Shown piece by piece: positions 53,474 through 61,966 of a stretch of 64,000 nt of DNA. Numbering within the stretch: position 1 is the first letter of the stretch; the number at the start of each line of letters is the position of its first letter. The position numbers and the translations under genes are program-made. Under the pieces are notes generated by a model. That model was not told the DNA's origin. It saw only the letters and a list, made by a program, of their open reading frames with translations, and did no database searches. This stretch comes from Bacillus albus (GTDB lineage Bacteria; Bacillota; Bacilli; Bacillales; Bacillaceae_G). Where the stretch lies: NCBI RefSeq assembly GCF_001884185.1, contig NZ_MAOE01000067.1, forward strand, positions 36,047 to 100,046, read 5' to 3'.

Positions 53474-54469
53474 ATGACTTCAATTAAAGTGCACTGTTTA
53501 GTGAGTTGTTTTTGTGAAATTATAAAAAGGCGTAGCGATATAGATTTTCGTCCTTTTTATTTTGGACTATGGGACGGAGATTTTGATATAACTGAAGGTG
53601 GCATTATTTCGTATCACTCCGAAAATATTAACCATGATAATTATTTATTATGGTATGAAAAATTGTATGGCATAAAAGTGAACGAATGGTATGATCATGC
53701 AAAAGATAAGGATAGCAATGTAGAAACGTTTTTACAATTAGTAGAAAACAAGCCGGAAAATCGTTATGTCATTGTAATGGTTGATATGTCTCTATTACCT
53801 GAGAGGGAAAATAAATTCCATCAAAAACCATTTCCACATTATTTAATGATATCAAAGGCGGAGATAGAAGAAGAATGGTTCATGCTAGATCCTGATTTTC
53901 GCTGGGAAGGGAATATGGAAAGAGAAAAAGTGCTTCACTCTGTTCAAGATAACCCATTTGGCGGAGGGTATTTCATTGATATAGAAGAAATTCAAGAGCC
54001 AACAGAAGAAATGGTAGAAAGTTATTTCATAGAAACTTTCAAAAGAAATGAAAATGAACTGACTATGGAACTGAAAAATTTAATTATAAAAATGGCAAAT
54101 GAAGAAGATGGGTATTTGCTTTCTGGTCTTGTAGCGGCAGTAAAACAAATACCAGTACTTGCAATTCGTAAATATAGTTATGAACATGCCTTTGCATACT
54201 TCCGTGAAACGTTGCAATATTCGGAGCAAGAATTTGATTATTGGTGTGATCGGGTAGAAGATATTGTACAAGGATTTACAAATGTACAGTATCGTGCAAT
54301 TAAAATGTCAATGATGAATAATAAAGGTATGCTATTATCAATTGTTGAAAAGCTGGATGAAATGAATGCAATTGAACTGCAAATAAAGGCTGAATTAGAG
54401 AAACAGTTTTTATTATGGAAAGAAATGAAAACAAACGAGTCTGTCTTAGCGTTAAAAAAACCTAACTGA
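53474..54469 (+). CDS. asbE: Petrobactin condensation protein AsbE
   Basis: A 331-residue protein that transfers the 3,4-dihydroxybenzoyl group from AsbD to the amines of spermidine or its citrate conjugate. It has no strong general motif; recognition comes from operon position and the characteristic opening MTSIKVHCLVSCFCEIIKRR. The N-terminal region (DFRPFYFGLWDGDF) resembles acyl-transfer folds of the NRPS-associated BtrH type. ATG 53474 is taken as start; GTG 53462 is closer to AGGAAA and remains possible. Confidence 0.9.
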   Translation: MTSIKVHCLVSCFCEIIKRRSDIDFRPFYFGLWDGDFDITEGGIISYHSENINHDNYLLWYEKLYGIKVNEWYDHAKDKDSNVETFLQLVENKPENRYVIVMVDMSLLPERENKFHQKPFPHYLMISKAEIEEEWFMLDPDFRWEGNMEREKVLHSVQDNPFGGGYFIDIEEIQEPTEEMVESYFIETFKRNENELTMELKNLIIKMANEEDGYLLSGLVAAVKQIPVLAIRKYSYEHAFAYFRETLQYSEQEFDYWCDRVEDIVQGFTNVQYRAIKMSMMNNKGMLLSIVEKLDEMNAIELQIKAELEKQFLLWKEMKTNESVLALKKPN

Positions 54470-54494
54470 ATTTAAGATAAGGGAGTTCGAACCT

Positions 54495-55337
54495 ATGAAA
54501 TATTCATTATGTACTATTTCTTTTCGTCATCAATTAATTTCATTTACTGATATTGTTCAATTTGCATATGAAAACGGTTTTGAAGGAATTGAATTGTGGG
54601 GGACGCATGCACAAAATTTGTATATGCAAGAGTATGAAACGACAGAACGAGAATTGAATTGTTTAAAGAATAAAAACTTGGAAGTTACGATGATAAGTGA
54701 TTACTTAGACATATCATTATCGTCAGATTTTCAAAAAACGATAGAGAAATGTGAACAACTTGCAATACTAGCTAATTGGTTTAAAACGAACAAAATTCGT
54801 ACGTTTGCTGGACAAAAAGGTAGCGAAGATTTCTCGGAACAGGAGAGAAAAGAGTATGTGAACCGTATTCGCATCATTTGTGAAGTATTTGCTCAGCATA
54901 ATATGTATGTACTTTTAGAAACACATCCAAATACGTTAACGGATACGTTGCCTTCTACTTTGGAATTATTAGGAGAAGTAGATCATCCGAGTTTGAAAAT
55001 AAACCTGGATTTTCTTCATATATGGGAGTCAGGAGCAAATCCAATAGACAGTTTCCATCAACTAAAGCCTTGGATACAACATTATCATTTTAAAAATATA
55101 TCATCAGCAGATTATTTACATGTGTTTGAACCTAATAATGTATATGCAGCAGCGGGAAGTCGTATCGGGATGGTGCCATTATTTGAAGGTATCGTAAATT
55201 ATGATGAGATTATTCAGGAAGTGGGGGGAACTGACCATTTTGCCTCACTCGAATGGTTTGGACATAATGCGAAAGATATATTAAAAGAAGAAATGAAAGT
55301 ATTAAGAAATAGAAATTTAGAAGTAGTAACTTCTTAA
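54495..55337 (+). CDS. asbF: 3-dehydroshikimate dehydratase AsbF
   Basis: A TIM-barrel enzyme of 280 residues that converts 3-dehydroshikimate to 3,4-dihydroxybenzoate, the catechol of petrobactin. It belongs to the xylose-isomerase-like AP-endonuclease 2 family. Metal-site residues are visible in FEGIELWGTHA, VLLETHPNTLTD, KINLDFLHIWE and HYHFKNIS. GGGAG precedes ATG 54495. Last gene of the operon; it taps the shikimate pathway for precursor. Confidence 0.95.
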   Translation: MKYSLCTISFRHQLISFTDIVQFAYENGFEGIELWGTHAQNLYMQEYETTERELNCLKNKNLEVTMISDYLDISLSSDFQKTIEKCEQLAILANWFKTNKIRTFAGQKGSEDFSEQERKEYVNRIRIICEVFAQHNMYVLLETHPNTLTDTLPSTLELLGEVDHPSLKINLDFLHIWESGANPIDSFHQLKPWIQHYHFKNISSADYLHVFEPNNVYAAAGSRIGMVPLFEGIVNYDEIIQEVGGTDHFASLEWFGHNAKDILKEEMKVLRNRNLEVVTS

Positions 55338-55350
55338 TATAAAATGATGT

Positions 55351-55380
55351 AAGAGTCTCTCATTGTAGAGACTCTTTTTT
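55351..55380 (+). terminator. asb operon terminator
   Basis: AAGAGTCTCT / AGAGACTCTTTTTT with a 6-base loop. Confidence 0.9.
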
Positions 55381-55409
55381 AAAAATGAAAATTAACCAAA
55401 AATTACCAT

Positions 55410-55438
55410 GTATTTAAATTAAAATTTAACACAATTTA
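55410..55438 (+). promoter_or_regulatory. Candidate sigma-G promoter of the SASP gene
   Basis: GTATT (55410-55414) and CAATTTA (55432-55438) with a 17-bp spacer resemble the forespore sigma-G pattern, with one -10 mismatch. SASP genes are normally sigma-G controlled. Confidence 0.4.
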
Positions 55439-55463
55439 TATATAAATAAGGAGGTGATTGGTA

Positions 55464-55670
55464 ATGGCTAGAAATCGTAATTCTAATCAATTAGCATCAC
55501 ATGGAGCACAAGCAGCTTTAGATCAAATGAAATATGAAATTGCACAAGAGTTTGGTGTACAACTTGGAGCTGACACTTCTTCACGTGCAAACGGTTCTGT
55601 AGGCGGTGAAATTACAAAACGCCTAGTAGCGATGGCAGAACAACAACTTGGTGGCGGATATACTCGCTAA
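55464..55670 (+). CDS. Alpha/beta-type small acid-soluble spore protein
   Basis: A 68-residue DNA-coating protein of the spore core that converts DNA to an A-like form and protects it from UV and heat. It contains the GPR protease recognition region YEIAQEFGV and the conserved second helix [24 protein letters not shown] 55464 follows AAGGAGGTG by 8 bases. The genome probably has several paralogues. Expression is expected only in the forespore. Confidence 0.93.
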   Translation: MARNRNSNQLASHGAQAALDQMKYEIAQEFGVQLGADTSSRANGSVGGEITKRLVAMAEQQLGGGYTR

Positions 55671-55687
55671 TTGTAGAAGGTTATAGG

Positions 55688-55719
55688 AGAAAGGAAGGAT
55701 TCTTCCTTTCTTTTTTTTT
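55688..55719 (+). terminator. SASP gene terminator
   Basis: AGAAAGGAAG / CTTCCTTTCT stem with a very long T-run. Confidence 0.88.
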
Positions 55720-55748
55720 CAATTAATTGGTATGGATATATTGCGAAT

Positions 55749-55776
55749 TTGATTCAAAGAATAGGAATGATACTAT
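55749..55776 (+). promoter_or_regulatory. Candidate promoter of the MFS gene
   Basis: TTGATT (55749-55754), 16-bp spacer, TACTAT (55771-55776). A start near 55784 would place the 20-bp hairpin at 55819-55870 in the mRNA leader. Confidence 0.45.
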
Positions 55777-55818
55777 ATTTTCCCCAATTTCTTTTGTTGT
55801 AAATGGGAAGTAGTAAAG

Positions 55819-55870
55819 ATGTAATAGCCCTGGTGGAATGAAAAATTACGTTCCAGCAGGGCTATTACAT
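55819..55870 (+). promoter_or_regulatory. 20-bp leader hairpin before the MFS gene
   Basis: Arms 55819-55838 and 55851-55870 pair at 19 of 20 positions around a 12-base AT-rich loop, with the GC core AGCCCTGGTGGAA / TTCCAGCAGGGCT. No T-run follows, so it is not a normal terminator. It may be a ligand- or protein-controlled leader structure, or a dyad operator. Confidence 0.6.
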
Positions 55871-55882
55871 GGTAAGAAATAT

Positions 55883-57136
55883 ATGATGAAAGGTTCCGAA
55901 GTCAACATGTTAAAAAAAGAAAACTGTTGTTTAATTGCGCTTGCATCAGTTCCACTTGTTATGACATTAGGGAATTCAATGCTCATTCCAATCCTGCCGA
56001 CTATTGAAAAGAAATTACATATTTCATCATTTCAAGTATCCATGATTATTACAATTTACTCTATTGTAGCCATTTTACTAATACCGATTGCTGGTTATTT
56101 ATCAGATAGATGGGGACGAAAGATGGTAATGGTTCCGAGTTTGCTCATTGCGGCTATAGGAGGCGCGATAACTGGTTGGGTATCTTGGAAAGTTGATAAT
56201 CCTTACACTTGGATATTGATTGGTAGAGCAATTCAAGGTATTGGTGCTGCTGGTGCAATGCCAGTTGTTATACCGTGTGTTGGTGATTTATATAAAGATG
56301 AAAAACAAGTCAGTACAGGGTTAGGAATCATCGAAACATCTAATACATTTGGAAAAGTACTGAGCCCTATTTTAGGATCTGCTCTTGCTGCCATTGTATG
56401 GTTCTTACCATTTTGGGCGATTCCAGTTTTATGCGTAGTATCAATCGTTTTATTACTTGTTCTAGTAAAGGCGAAGAAACAAGAAGGAGAAGTACCGCCA
56501 CTTAAAGAGTTTATCAAATCTATTCTCTCTACGTTTCAAGAAAAGGGAAGATGGTTGATTGCCATTTTTATATTAGGTGCAATTATTATGCTTATTTTAT
56601 TCGGAATTCTCTTCTATTTGTCGACTATACTGGAATCAAAGTATGACATTCATGGTATATGGAAAGGATGTGTACTTGCTATTCCGTTGCTTGTACTGTC
56701 ACTTAGCTCATATATGGCCGGTAAAAAAATTGGAGATAATCAAAATGTTATGAAGAAGTGTATTTATATTGGTTTTTTAATGGCAGCTGCATCAGTCATC
56801 ATTCCTTTATTTATAAAAGGGATCTATTTACTACTTCTTTGTCTCGTTGTTATGGGGGTAGGAATTGGTATGGCCCTCCCATGTTTAGACGCCCTCATCA
56901 CACAAGGAATTGAAAAGGAGCAAAGGGGAACGGTTACGTCCTTTTATAGTTCCATGCGATTTATCGGTGTAGCAGCTGGACCACCTTTATATTCTTTTTT
57001 CATGAAAGGTGCTGACCATGAAGTGTTTTATGTAACAAGTATATGCGCTGTTATCGGTGCTTTTATAGCGATCATTTGGATTAAACCAGCAAAAGATGCA
57101 AAGAACGTAAAACAGAAACCGGAACCTACTTCATAA
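55883..57136 (+). CDS. MFS transporter
   Basis: A major facilitator with about 12 membrane helices, ~417 residues, probably a drug or metabolite exporter of the DHA type. The loop 2-3 signature GYLSDRWGRKMVM and the antiporter motif C-like GIGAAGAMPVVIPCVGDL are present. Start choice is uncertain: ATG 55883 and ATG 55907 are in frame and both lack a strong ribosome site; the 55838 frame start lies inside the hairpin. It lies next to the petrobactin operon but has its own promoter and no Fur box, so siderophore export is not implied. Confidence 0.8.
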   Translation: MMKGSEVNMLKKENCCLIALASVPLVMTLGNSMLIPILPTIEKKLHISSFQVSMIITIYSIVAILLIPIAGYLSDRWGRKMVMVPSLLIAAIGGAITGWVSWKVDNPYTWILIGRAIQGIGAAGAMPVVIPCVGDLYKDEKQVSTGLGIIETSNTFGKVLSPILGSALAAIVWFLPFWAIPVLCVVSIVLLLVLVKAKKQEGEVPPLKEFIKSILSTFQEKGRWLIAIFILGAIIMLILFGILFYLSTILESKYDIHGIWKGCVLAIPLLVLSLSSYMAGKKIGDNQNVMKKCIYIGFLMAAASVIIPLFIKGIYLLLLCLVVMGVGIGMALPCLDALITQGIEKEQRGTVTSFYSSMRFIGVAAGPPLYSFFMKGADHEVFYVTSICAVIGAFIAIIWIKPAKDAKNVKQKPEPTS

Positions 57137-57139
57137 TTT

Positions 57140-57184
57140 GAAAGAGAATTGCATGATGTTTTCAGTAACATGCAATTCTCTTTC
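57140..57184. terminator. Convergent terminator
   Basis: Perfect 16-bp stem (57140-57155 with 57169-57184) between the MFS gene and the minus-strand LysE gene. Confidence 0.85.
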
Positions 57185-57189
57185 GTTTC

Positions 57190-57804
57190 TTAAGAATAAA
57201 TAACTTGTTTTAACATATAAAGCGCGACACCCCATATGATGAGACCAGAAAATTTATTTAATAACACGATTGTTTTTCCGGTTGAGTCCATTCTTTTTAG
57301 AAATTTCCCCGCTAAAGCTAAGCTTATAAACCAAATCCAAGAAACGATAATAGTTGCAAGTGTGAAAGACCATTTTTCACTTCCTATGTATTGAATAGAA
57401 TTTGTTCCAATTACACCGATTGTATCTAAAATTGCATGTGGATTTAATAACGAAACCGATGCGGCGAAAAGAATTTGCTTTTTTAATGGCATACTTTTTT
57501 CTTGCTTTACATCGTTGGAAGGGTTACTTCTCCAAATAATAAAGCCCATGTATAGGAGAAAGAAAAATCCAATTATATATAACGAGTTAGTTAGCCAAGA
57601 AAAAGTAAGGAGTACAAGGGAGACACCTTGCACCGCAATTAATATAAGTAACGTATCACATATAGAGGCCGTTAATACTACAGGGGCTGCCCTCCAAATG
57701 TTTGGTTGGCTCGCACCTTGGTTAAAGACGAAAACATTTTGAACACCTAATGGAATGATAAGACCAAATGCAAGAATGATACCATGAATAATTGCTTCAC
57801 TCAT
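57190..57804 (-). CDS. LysE/ArgO-family amino acid exporter
   Basis: An integral membrane exporter of 204 residues with about six helices. The opening FGLIIPLGVQNVFVFNQG is the LysE/ArgO signature (G-x-N-x-x-V-F-x-Q-G), and SLLNPHAILDTIGVIG is the second conserved repeat. It probably exports a basic amino acid or a related toxic analogue. GGAGGTAAT precedes the start; ATG 57804 has better spacing than ATG 57807. It is divergent from a MocR-type regulator that may control it. Confidence 0.85.
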   Translation of the reverse strand: MSEAIIHGIILAFGLIIPLGVQNVFVFNQGASQPNIWRAAPVVLTASICDTLLILIAVQGVSLVLLTFSWLTNSLYIIGFFFLLYMGFIIWRSNPSNDVKQEKSMPLKKQILFAASVSLLNPHAILDTIGVIGTNSIQYIGSEKWSFTLATIIVSWIWFISLALAGKFLKRMDSTGKTIVLLNKFSGLIIWGVALYMLKQVIYS

Positions 57805-57870
57805 CATATTACCTCCTATTTTAATTCATTATGATAGTGTATATTGTATAGAAGAAATGAAAATTTGTAT

Positions 57871-57900
57871 CCATCCATATGGTTGGGGAGGTTACCAACC
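57871..57900. promoter_or_regulatory. Candidate MocR operator
   Basis: Three related half-sites, CCATCC (57871-57876), GGTTGG (57881-57886) and CCAACC (57895-57900), lie between the divergent LysE and MocR genes. The first two form a dyad around ATAT; the third gives a second inverted pair. This matches the repeated-site architecture reported for MocR regulators. Confidence 0.5.
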
Positions 57901-57922
57901 AAAAAGAATATAAGGTGATATG

Positions 57923-59365
57923 ATGGAAAGATCTTTTTGGAAACCGAATATGTCTCTAGCGACACCTCTGTATAAACAAATAGAAACGCATATAAAAGAA
58001 AGAATCGTTAATGGAGAATGGACTATTGGAACGAAATTACCTTCACAAAGAGATTTGGCACATACATTTGGTGTGAACCGGAGTACAATTGTAATGGCTT
58101 TCGATGAGCTAGTGGCAAAGGGATACATTGAAGGGAATGGCAGGAAAGGAACAATTGTTGTAAAGAATAATGAGAATGCTTCTACATACGCACCCCCGCC
58201 TAATTGGCAGTCTTATGTAGAAACAGGACTCCATTATCCGAATCTGCCTGCTATTCAAGAAATTAATCAAGCTGAATTTTATCCACATGTAATTCGTTTA
58301 GGAACAGGTGAACTCGCGCCAAGTCTTTTACCTGAAAAAAAGATGAAAGATATTATGAATAAGCTTTTAAAGTCGAACATGATACTTGGATATGAGGAAC
58401 CGAAAGGGAATTTTTATTTAAGGAAGAAAATTGCGGACTATTTAAAAGGACATGGTGTATATGTAACTCCTGATTCTATATTAATTGTTTCAGGAGCAAT
58501 TCAAGCGTTGCAACTTATTTCTATGGGGCTTCTACCAAAAGGGGCATCTATCTTATTGGAAAAACCATCTTATTTATATTCTCTTAATGTTTTTCAATCA
58601 GCAGGAATGCGATTAATTGGTATACCGATGGATGAGAACGGTTTACATGCATCATACATTCCAAAATATAAGAAGCAATTTAATGCATCTATTTTATATA
58701 CAATCCCGTCTTTTCATAATCCGACAAACTTTAGTATGAATGAGAAGAAAAGAATAGAAGTGATGGAAATATGTAATGAAATTGGATTGCCTATTATAGA
58801 GGACGCAGTATATCAAGACTTATGGTTTGATGAGCCTGTTTCAAAGCCTTTAAAAGCATATGATAAAAACGGAATTGTACTACATATTGGGAGTATGTCT
58901 AAAGTCATTAGTCCAGGATTAAGAATCGGATGGATTGTCGGATCAGAGCCAGTCATTCAAAGATTAGCAGACATAAAAATGCAAACAGATTATGGCTCGA
59001 GTTCAATATCCCAGCAAATTGCAGCGGAATGGTTTACAAATGGATTGTATGATGAACATTTACAGTTTGTAAGAACTCAGTTGAAAAAACGTAAAGATTT
59101 TATGTTACAGATGTTAGAGAAATATTGCTATGATATAGCAACTTGGTATGAACCGGCAGGTGGTTTTTATATTTGGTTACATATGAATATACCCGTGTCA
59201 AATCGTAGCTTATTTGACAAAGCTTTGAAAGAAAAGATTTTATTAAATCCAGGTACTTTGTATGATAGAAGTGCAAATCAATTTTTGCGTCTATCCTATT
59301 CATACGCAACGTTAGAAGAAATTGAAATAGGTATTAAAAAACTTGCACAACTAATGAAAAAGTAA
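57923..59365 (+). CDS. MocR-family (GntR HTH plus aminotransferase) regulator
   Basis: A fusion regulator of 480 residues. A GntR-type winged HTH (~10-75; LYKQIETHIKERIVNGEW...SQRDLAHTFGVNRSTIVMAFDEL) joins a fold-type I aminotransferase domain (~110-480). The PLP lysine is in HIGSMSKVISPGLRIGW. MocR proteins sense PLP or amino-acid adducts. ATG 57923 follows AAGGTG by 5 bases. It is divergent from a LysE exporter, so it probably activates that gene in response to an amino acid. Confidence 0.87.
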   Translation: MERSFWKPNMSLATPLYKQIETHIKERIVNGEWTIGTKLPSQRDLAHTFGVNRSTIVMAFDELVAKGYIEGNGRKGTIVVKNNENASTYAPPPNWQSYVETGLHYPNLPAIQEINQAEFYPHVIRLGTGELAPSLLPEKKMKDIMNKLLKSNMILGYEEPKGNFYLRKKIADYLKGHGVYVTPDSILIVSGAIQALQLISMGLLPKGASILLEKPSYLYSLNVFQSAGMRLIGIPMDENGLHASYIPKYKKQFNASILYTIPSFHNPTNFSMNEKKRIEVMEICNEIGLPIIEDAVYQDLWFDEPVSKPLKAYDKNGIVLHIGSMSKVISPGLRIGWIVGSEPVIQRLADIKMQTDYGSSSISQQIAAEWFTNGLYDEHLQFVRTQLKKRKDFMLQMLEKYCYDIATWYEPAGGFYIWLHMNIPVSNRSLFDKALKEKILLNPGTLYDRSANQFLRLSYSYATLEEIEIGIKKLAQLMKK

Positions 59366-59377
59366 GAGGAGAAAGTA

Positions 59378-59545
59378 ATGAAACAATATGTAATTTGCCA
59401 AATTATCAATGGAGAAAAATATTTAGCTGCTTATGCGGAGACGAAGGAGGAAGCAATTGAAAAAGCAGAATTGTTAGGATTACGAACGGGAAATCGATAC
59501 ACCGTTATTACTGCAGAGGAAGCAGAAGGGTTAACGTATCCTTAA
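59378..59545 (+). CDS. Small hypothetical protein, 55 residues
   Basis: A short ORF with AGAGGAG 7 bases before ATG 59378, 12 bp after the MocR gene. The product begins MKQYVICQIINGEKYLAAYAET and continues with an amphipathic helix (KEEAIEKAELLGLR). It is soluble and of no recognised family. The tight spacing to MocR and the terminator just after it support a real, co-transcribed gene. Confidence 0.65.
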   Translation: MKQYVICQIINGEKYLAAYAETKEEAIEKAELLGLRTGNRYTVITAEEAEGLTYP

Positions 59546-59572
59546 ACAACGTATAATAATGATGGAGAAAGT

Positions 59573-59614
59573 AAATAAGCCTAGTAATATATTATTACTA
59601 GGCTTATTTTTTTT
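59573..59614. terminator. Convergent terminator
   Basis: AAATAAGCCTAGTAAT / ATTACTAGGCTTATTT, 16-bp stem with a T-run, between the small ORF and the patatin gene. Confidence 0.88.
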
Positions 59615-59651
59615 GAAAGCGTTACGTGTTCTCGTATGAAAAGCAATAGTA

Positions 59652-60617
59652 TTATGAGTCAAGTTGACGGAAGTAACGATTTGATTTTCGATCCTGCTTT
59701 CCGTTTCTATAGTCATCAATATATTGTCTGAAGTTCCACGATTGTAAAAACTTATTTGCGGCATTATAACCAGAATTGTATAGCCACTCTTTTTCTTCCT
59801 TTGTTAAGACGAAGTTTGTACTAGTAATAGCCCCTGTTGGAATTGTAATTGTTCTTGCTTTTGATTCCTTGTCTAAATGACGTAAATCATGGGCTTGCAT
59901 CATTGTTTTAAAAAGTCCTTTGAACATGGAGATAGGCTCGTTGTAGTGGGCTGGGTCAGCTTGAATCTCATCTTTTACGAAATGAAACCCAAAAGTCGGC
60001 CAGCGGGGAGAGGTAGGGGAGTCGAAAATCCAAATTGGATAATTGCTTAAAATTCCTCCATCAACCATATAACAAGGCTGCTTCCATTTAGGGGTTCTCC
60101 ATTTTACGGGCTCAAAGAAGAAGGGGATGGTACTACTCATCCTTACAGCTTTAGCGATAGAGAAGCGATAATTTAAAAATCCGTAGTTTGGTAAGTCATC
60201 GGGAAAGATAACCATTTTACCATTACTTATATCAGAAACAATAATTTTAAGCTTATTTAAATCGGGTAAATCTGTAAATAAGTGAACTCCTTTTTTTCGC
60301 AGTAATTCTTCAATCCATTCTTCTATAAAAATATTAGAGTAAATACCAAGAGTAGTCCATGCGCTTAATCCTTTTCCGATAAATGGGATTCTGTCAATAA
60401 AGGTTTTCTTCGTAAATTTATTATAATCAATGTCAGTTATAATTGTTTTTAACTCTGAGCAAGAATATCCTGCTGCTAGGAGCGCGGCGATAATGGAACC
60501 AGCTGATGTTCCAGCTACACGCTCCCATTCATAGCCTTTTTCAGCTAACGCGCAAATTGCCCCTACATGCGCAATTCCGCGTACACCGCCTCCTTCAAAA
60601 ACACCATCAATCTTCAT
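59652..60617 (-). CDS. Patatin-like phospholipase
   Basis: A 321-residue lipid acyl hydrolase with a Ser-Asp dyad. GGGVRG (9-14) is the oxyanion hole, GTSAG (36-40) carries the nucleophile Ser38 and VDGG the catalytic Asp near residue 190. No signal peptide is seen, so it is probably cytoplasmic or peripheral. It resembles bacterial RssA-type patatins; substrates may be membrane lipids. AAAGGAAG lies 9 bases before ATG 60617. Confidence 0.87.
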   Translation of the reverse strand: MKIDGVFEGGGVRGIAHVGAICALAEKGYEWERVAGTSAGSIIAALLAAGYSCSELKTIITDIDYNKFTKKTFIDRIPFIGKGLSAWTTLGIYSNIFIEEWIEELLRKKGVHLFTDLPDLNKLKIIVSDISNGKMVIFPDDLPNYGFLNYRFSIAKAVRMSSTIPFFFEPVKWRTPKWKQPCYMVDGGILSNYPIWIFDSPTSPRWPTFGFHFVKDEIQADPAHYNEPISMFKGLFKTMMQAHDLRHLDKESKARTITIPTGAITSTNFVLTKEEKEWLYNSGYNAANKFLQSWNFRQYIDDYRNGKQDRKSNRYFRQLDS

Positions 60618-60656
60618 TCATCATACTTCCTTTCACATAAAATATTTGAAAATGGC

Positions 60657-60686
60657 AAAAAAGCACGTATTGTACGTGCTTTTTTA
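60657..60686 (-). terminator. Terminator downstream of yjcZ-like gene
   Basis: AAAAAAGCACGTA / TACGTGCTTTTTT, a 13-bp stem with a 3-base loop, between the yjcZ-like stop and the patatin start on the minus strand. Confidence 0.85.
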
Positions 60687-60704
60687 CAATAGTTTTTAAA
60701 TTTA

Positions 60705-60845
60705 CTAGCAGCCTACAAAGCCGCCCCAACAGCTAGCTCCGATGATGATTAGAAGGATAAATAAAACAATTAATAAAGCGAAACCTCCATAACCACAACC
60801 GCCGCCACCGTATCCGTAACCACAGCAACTATATCCGTAACCCAT
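60705..60845 (-). CDS. YjcZ-family sporulation protein
   Basis: A 46-residue protein, [21 protein letters not shown] followed by a hydrophobic helix ([21 protein letters not shown]). The Gly/Tyr/Cys-rich head plus single helix is the hallmark of YjcZ/YrbF-type sporulation proteins. AAGGAGG lies 7 bases before ATG 60845. It is likely membrane-bound in the mother cell or spore. Separate from the patatin gene by a terminator. Confidence 0.85.
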   Translation of the reverse strand: MGYGYSCCGYGYGGGGCGYGGFALLIVLFILLIIIGASCWGGFVGC

Positions 60846-61068
60846 GTGGAATTCCTCCTTATATTAAAAATAAAAATGAACGAGGGGAAAATGTACTGGA
60901 AGAAATAATGAACTATCGTGTTTGTAGGAACAATGTATACTATGCTTTTTTAAACTTGTTCGCGTATGAAGGAAGAGCCCGTTTTTTGGAGGCTTGTTGT
61001 TTTTATAAAGAATGGAGTATAATTTTTGTGCGATGATACAAATAAGTATGTAAATGTAAGGAGAATGT
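60846..61068. other. Divergent promoter region yjcZ-like / ywqG-like
   Basis: About 220 bp that must hold promoters for both flanking genes. I see no strong dyad and no supported small ORF here. Confidence 0.4.
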
Positions 61069-61821
61069 ATGAATAAACAAATTGAAGTATTAATTGATAA
61101 ATATGGGCTCACACATTTAAAAGAGGAACTGATGAATACTGTATTTCCTTGTATAAAAGTTGTGCCAAAGCAGGAGGAAACAGTAGCGATAGGTAGTTCG
61201 AAAATGGGAGGGGTTCCTGACTTACCAGCTACATTTGAATACCCAACGCATAAAGGAAATCCGTTACAGTTTATCGCTCAATTTAATTTAAATGATTTAC
61301 AAAATGTTGGTATAGATCATGATCTTCCTAAGACGGGGATGCTATATTTCTTTAGTATTGAAAATTACTTTGAAGAAGATGTGAACCCAACTGAAGCGGG
61401 GCGTGTGCTTTATTATGATGTTCCTGTAGAGCAATTACGAAGAGCAGATGAATTGCAAACGGATTATAACCAGTGTGCAACTACTTTTGAATTGACATAT
61501 AAATTGCCAGAGCTCTTCATTGAAGATGAGGCTGATTCAGATCGATTCTTACAATTGCTTGAAGAGTTAATTCCGGATAACTACGATAACCATCAAATAT
61601 TTGGTGAGCCATTTTCTGTACAAGATGAGGTATTGTACGAAACTGGAAAATATATGGAAATAGACCCGCAGCAAATGACGCTTTTATTCCAAATTGATTC
61701 AGATACTAAAAATTGTAATATGATGTGGGGAGATTTAGGGATGCTTTATTTCTGCATTGGAAATGAAGACTTGAAAAATCGACGTTTTGAAAATGCATGT
61801 TGTGTATTACAAACTTGTTAA
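61069..61821 (+). CDS. YwqG-like DUF1963 protein
   Basis: A 250-residue soluble protein of the YwqG/DUF1963 family. Typical segments are IGSSKMGGVPDLPATFEYP, PLQFIAQFNLNDL, GMLYFFS and the C-terminal LLFQIDSD...MMWGDLGMLYFCI. Its function is unknown; related proteins are sometimes toxin-immunity or stress proteins. AAGGAGA precedes the ATG. Monocistronic with a terminator. Confidence 0.82.
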   Translation: MNKQIEVLIDKYGLTHLKEELMNTVFPCIKVVPKQEETVAIGSSKMGGVPDLPATFEYPTHKGNPLQFIAQFNLNDLQNVGIDHDLPKTGMLYFFSIENYFEEDVNPTEAGRVLYYDVPVEQLRRADELQTDYNQCATTFELTYKLPELFIEDEADSDRFLQLLEELIPDNYDNHQIFGEPFSVQDEVLYETGKYMEIDPQQMTLLFQIDSDTKNCNMMWGDLGMLYFCIGNEDLKNRRFENACCVLQTC

Positions 61822-61825
61822 TGAA

Positions 61826-61858
61826 GAAGGTTGTTCTTGTAAAAAGAGCAACCTTTTT
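61826..61858 (+). terminator. Terminator of the ywqG-like gene
   Basis: AAGGTTG and CAACCTTTTT arms with a small internal loop. Confidence 0.8.
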
Positions 61859-61889
61859 ACAATGTTAAATATGCATAATCTCATATGAC

Positions 61890-61942
61890 CTATACGAAAA
61901 AGTATTGTATACTCTGAAACTATACGATACTTTTTCGTATAG
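61890..61942 (+). promoter_or_regulatory. 22-bp inverted repeat before the transglutaminase-like gene
   Basis: Arms 61890-61911 and 61921-61942 match at 21 of 22 positions with a 9-base loop. The arm core is ACGAAAAAGTATTGTAT. It lies 22-25 bp before the start codon, so it is either a large operator over the promoter or a stable mRNA leader hairpin next to the ribosome site. Confidence 0.65.
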
Positions 61943-61966
61943 TTATAGAATGTAAGGAGTGACATG

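Noticed and set aside
55883-57136. MFS protein as the petrobactin exporter
   Set aside because: It has its own promoter, no Fur box, and is separated from asbF by an SASP gene and two terminators; as I recall, petrobactin export was assigned to an RND-type pump.
59614-59627. cre-like sequence TGAAAGCGTTACGT
   Set aside because: It matches 13 of 14 consensus positions but lies between converging gene ends, not at a promoter; probably chance.
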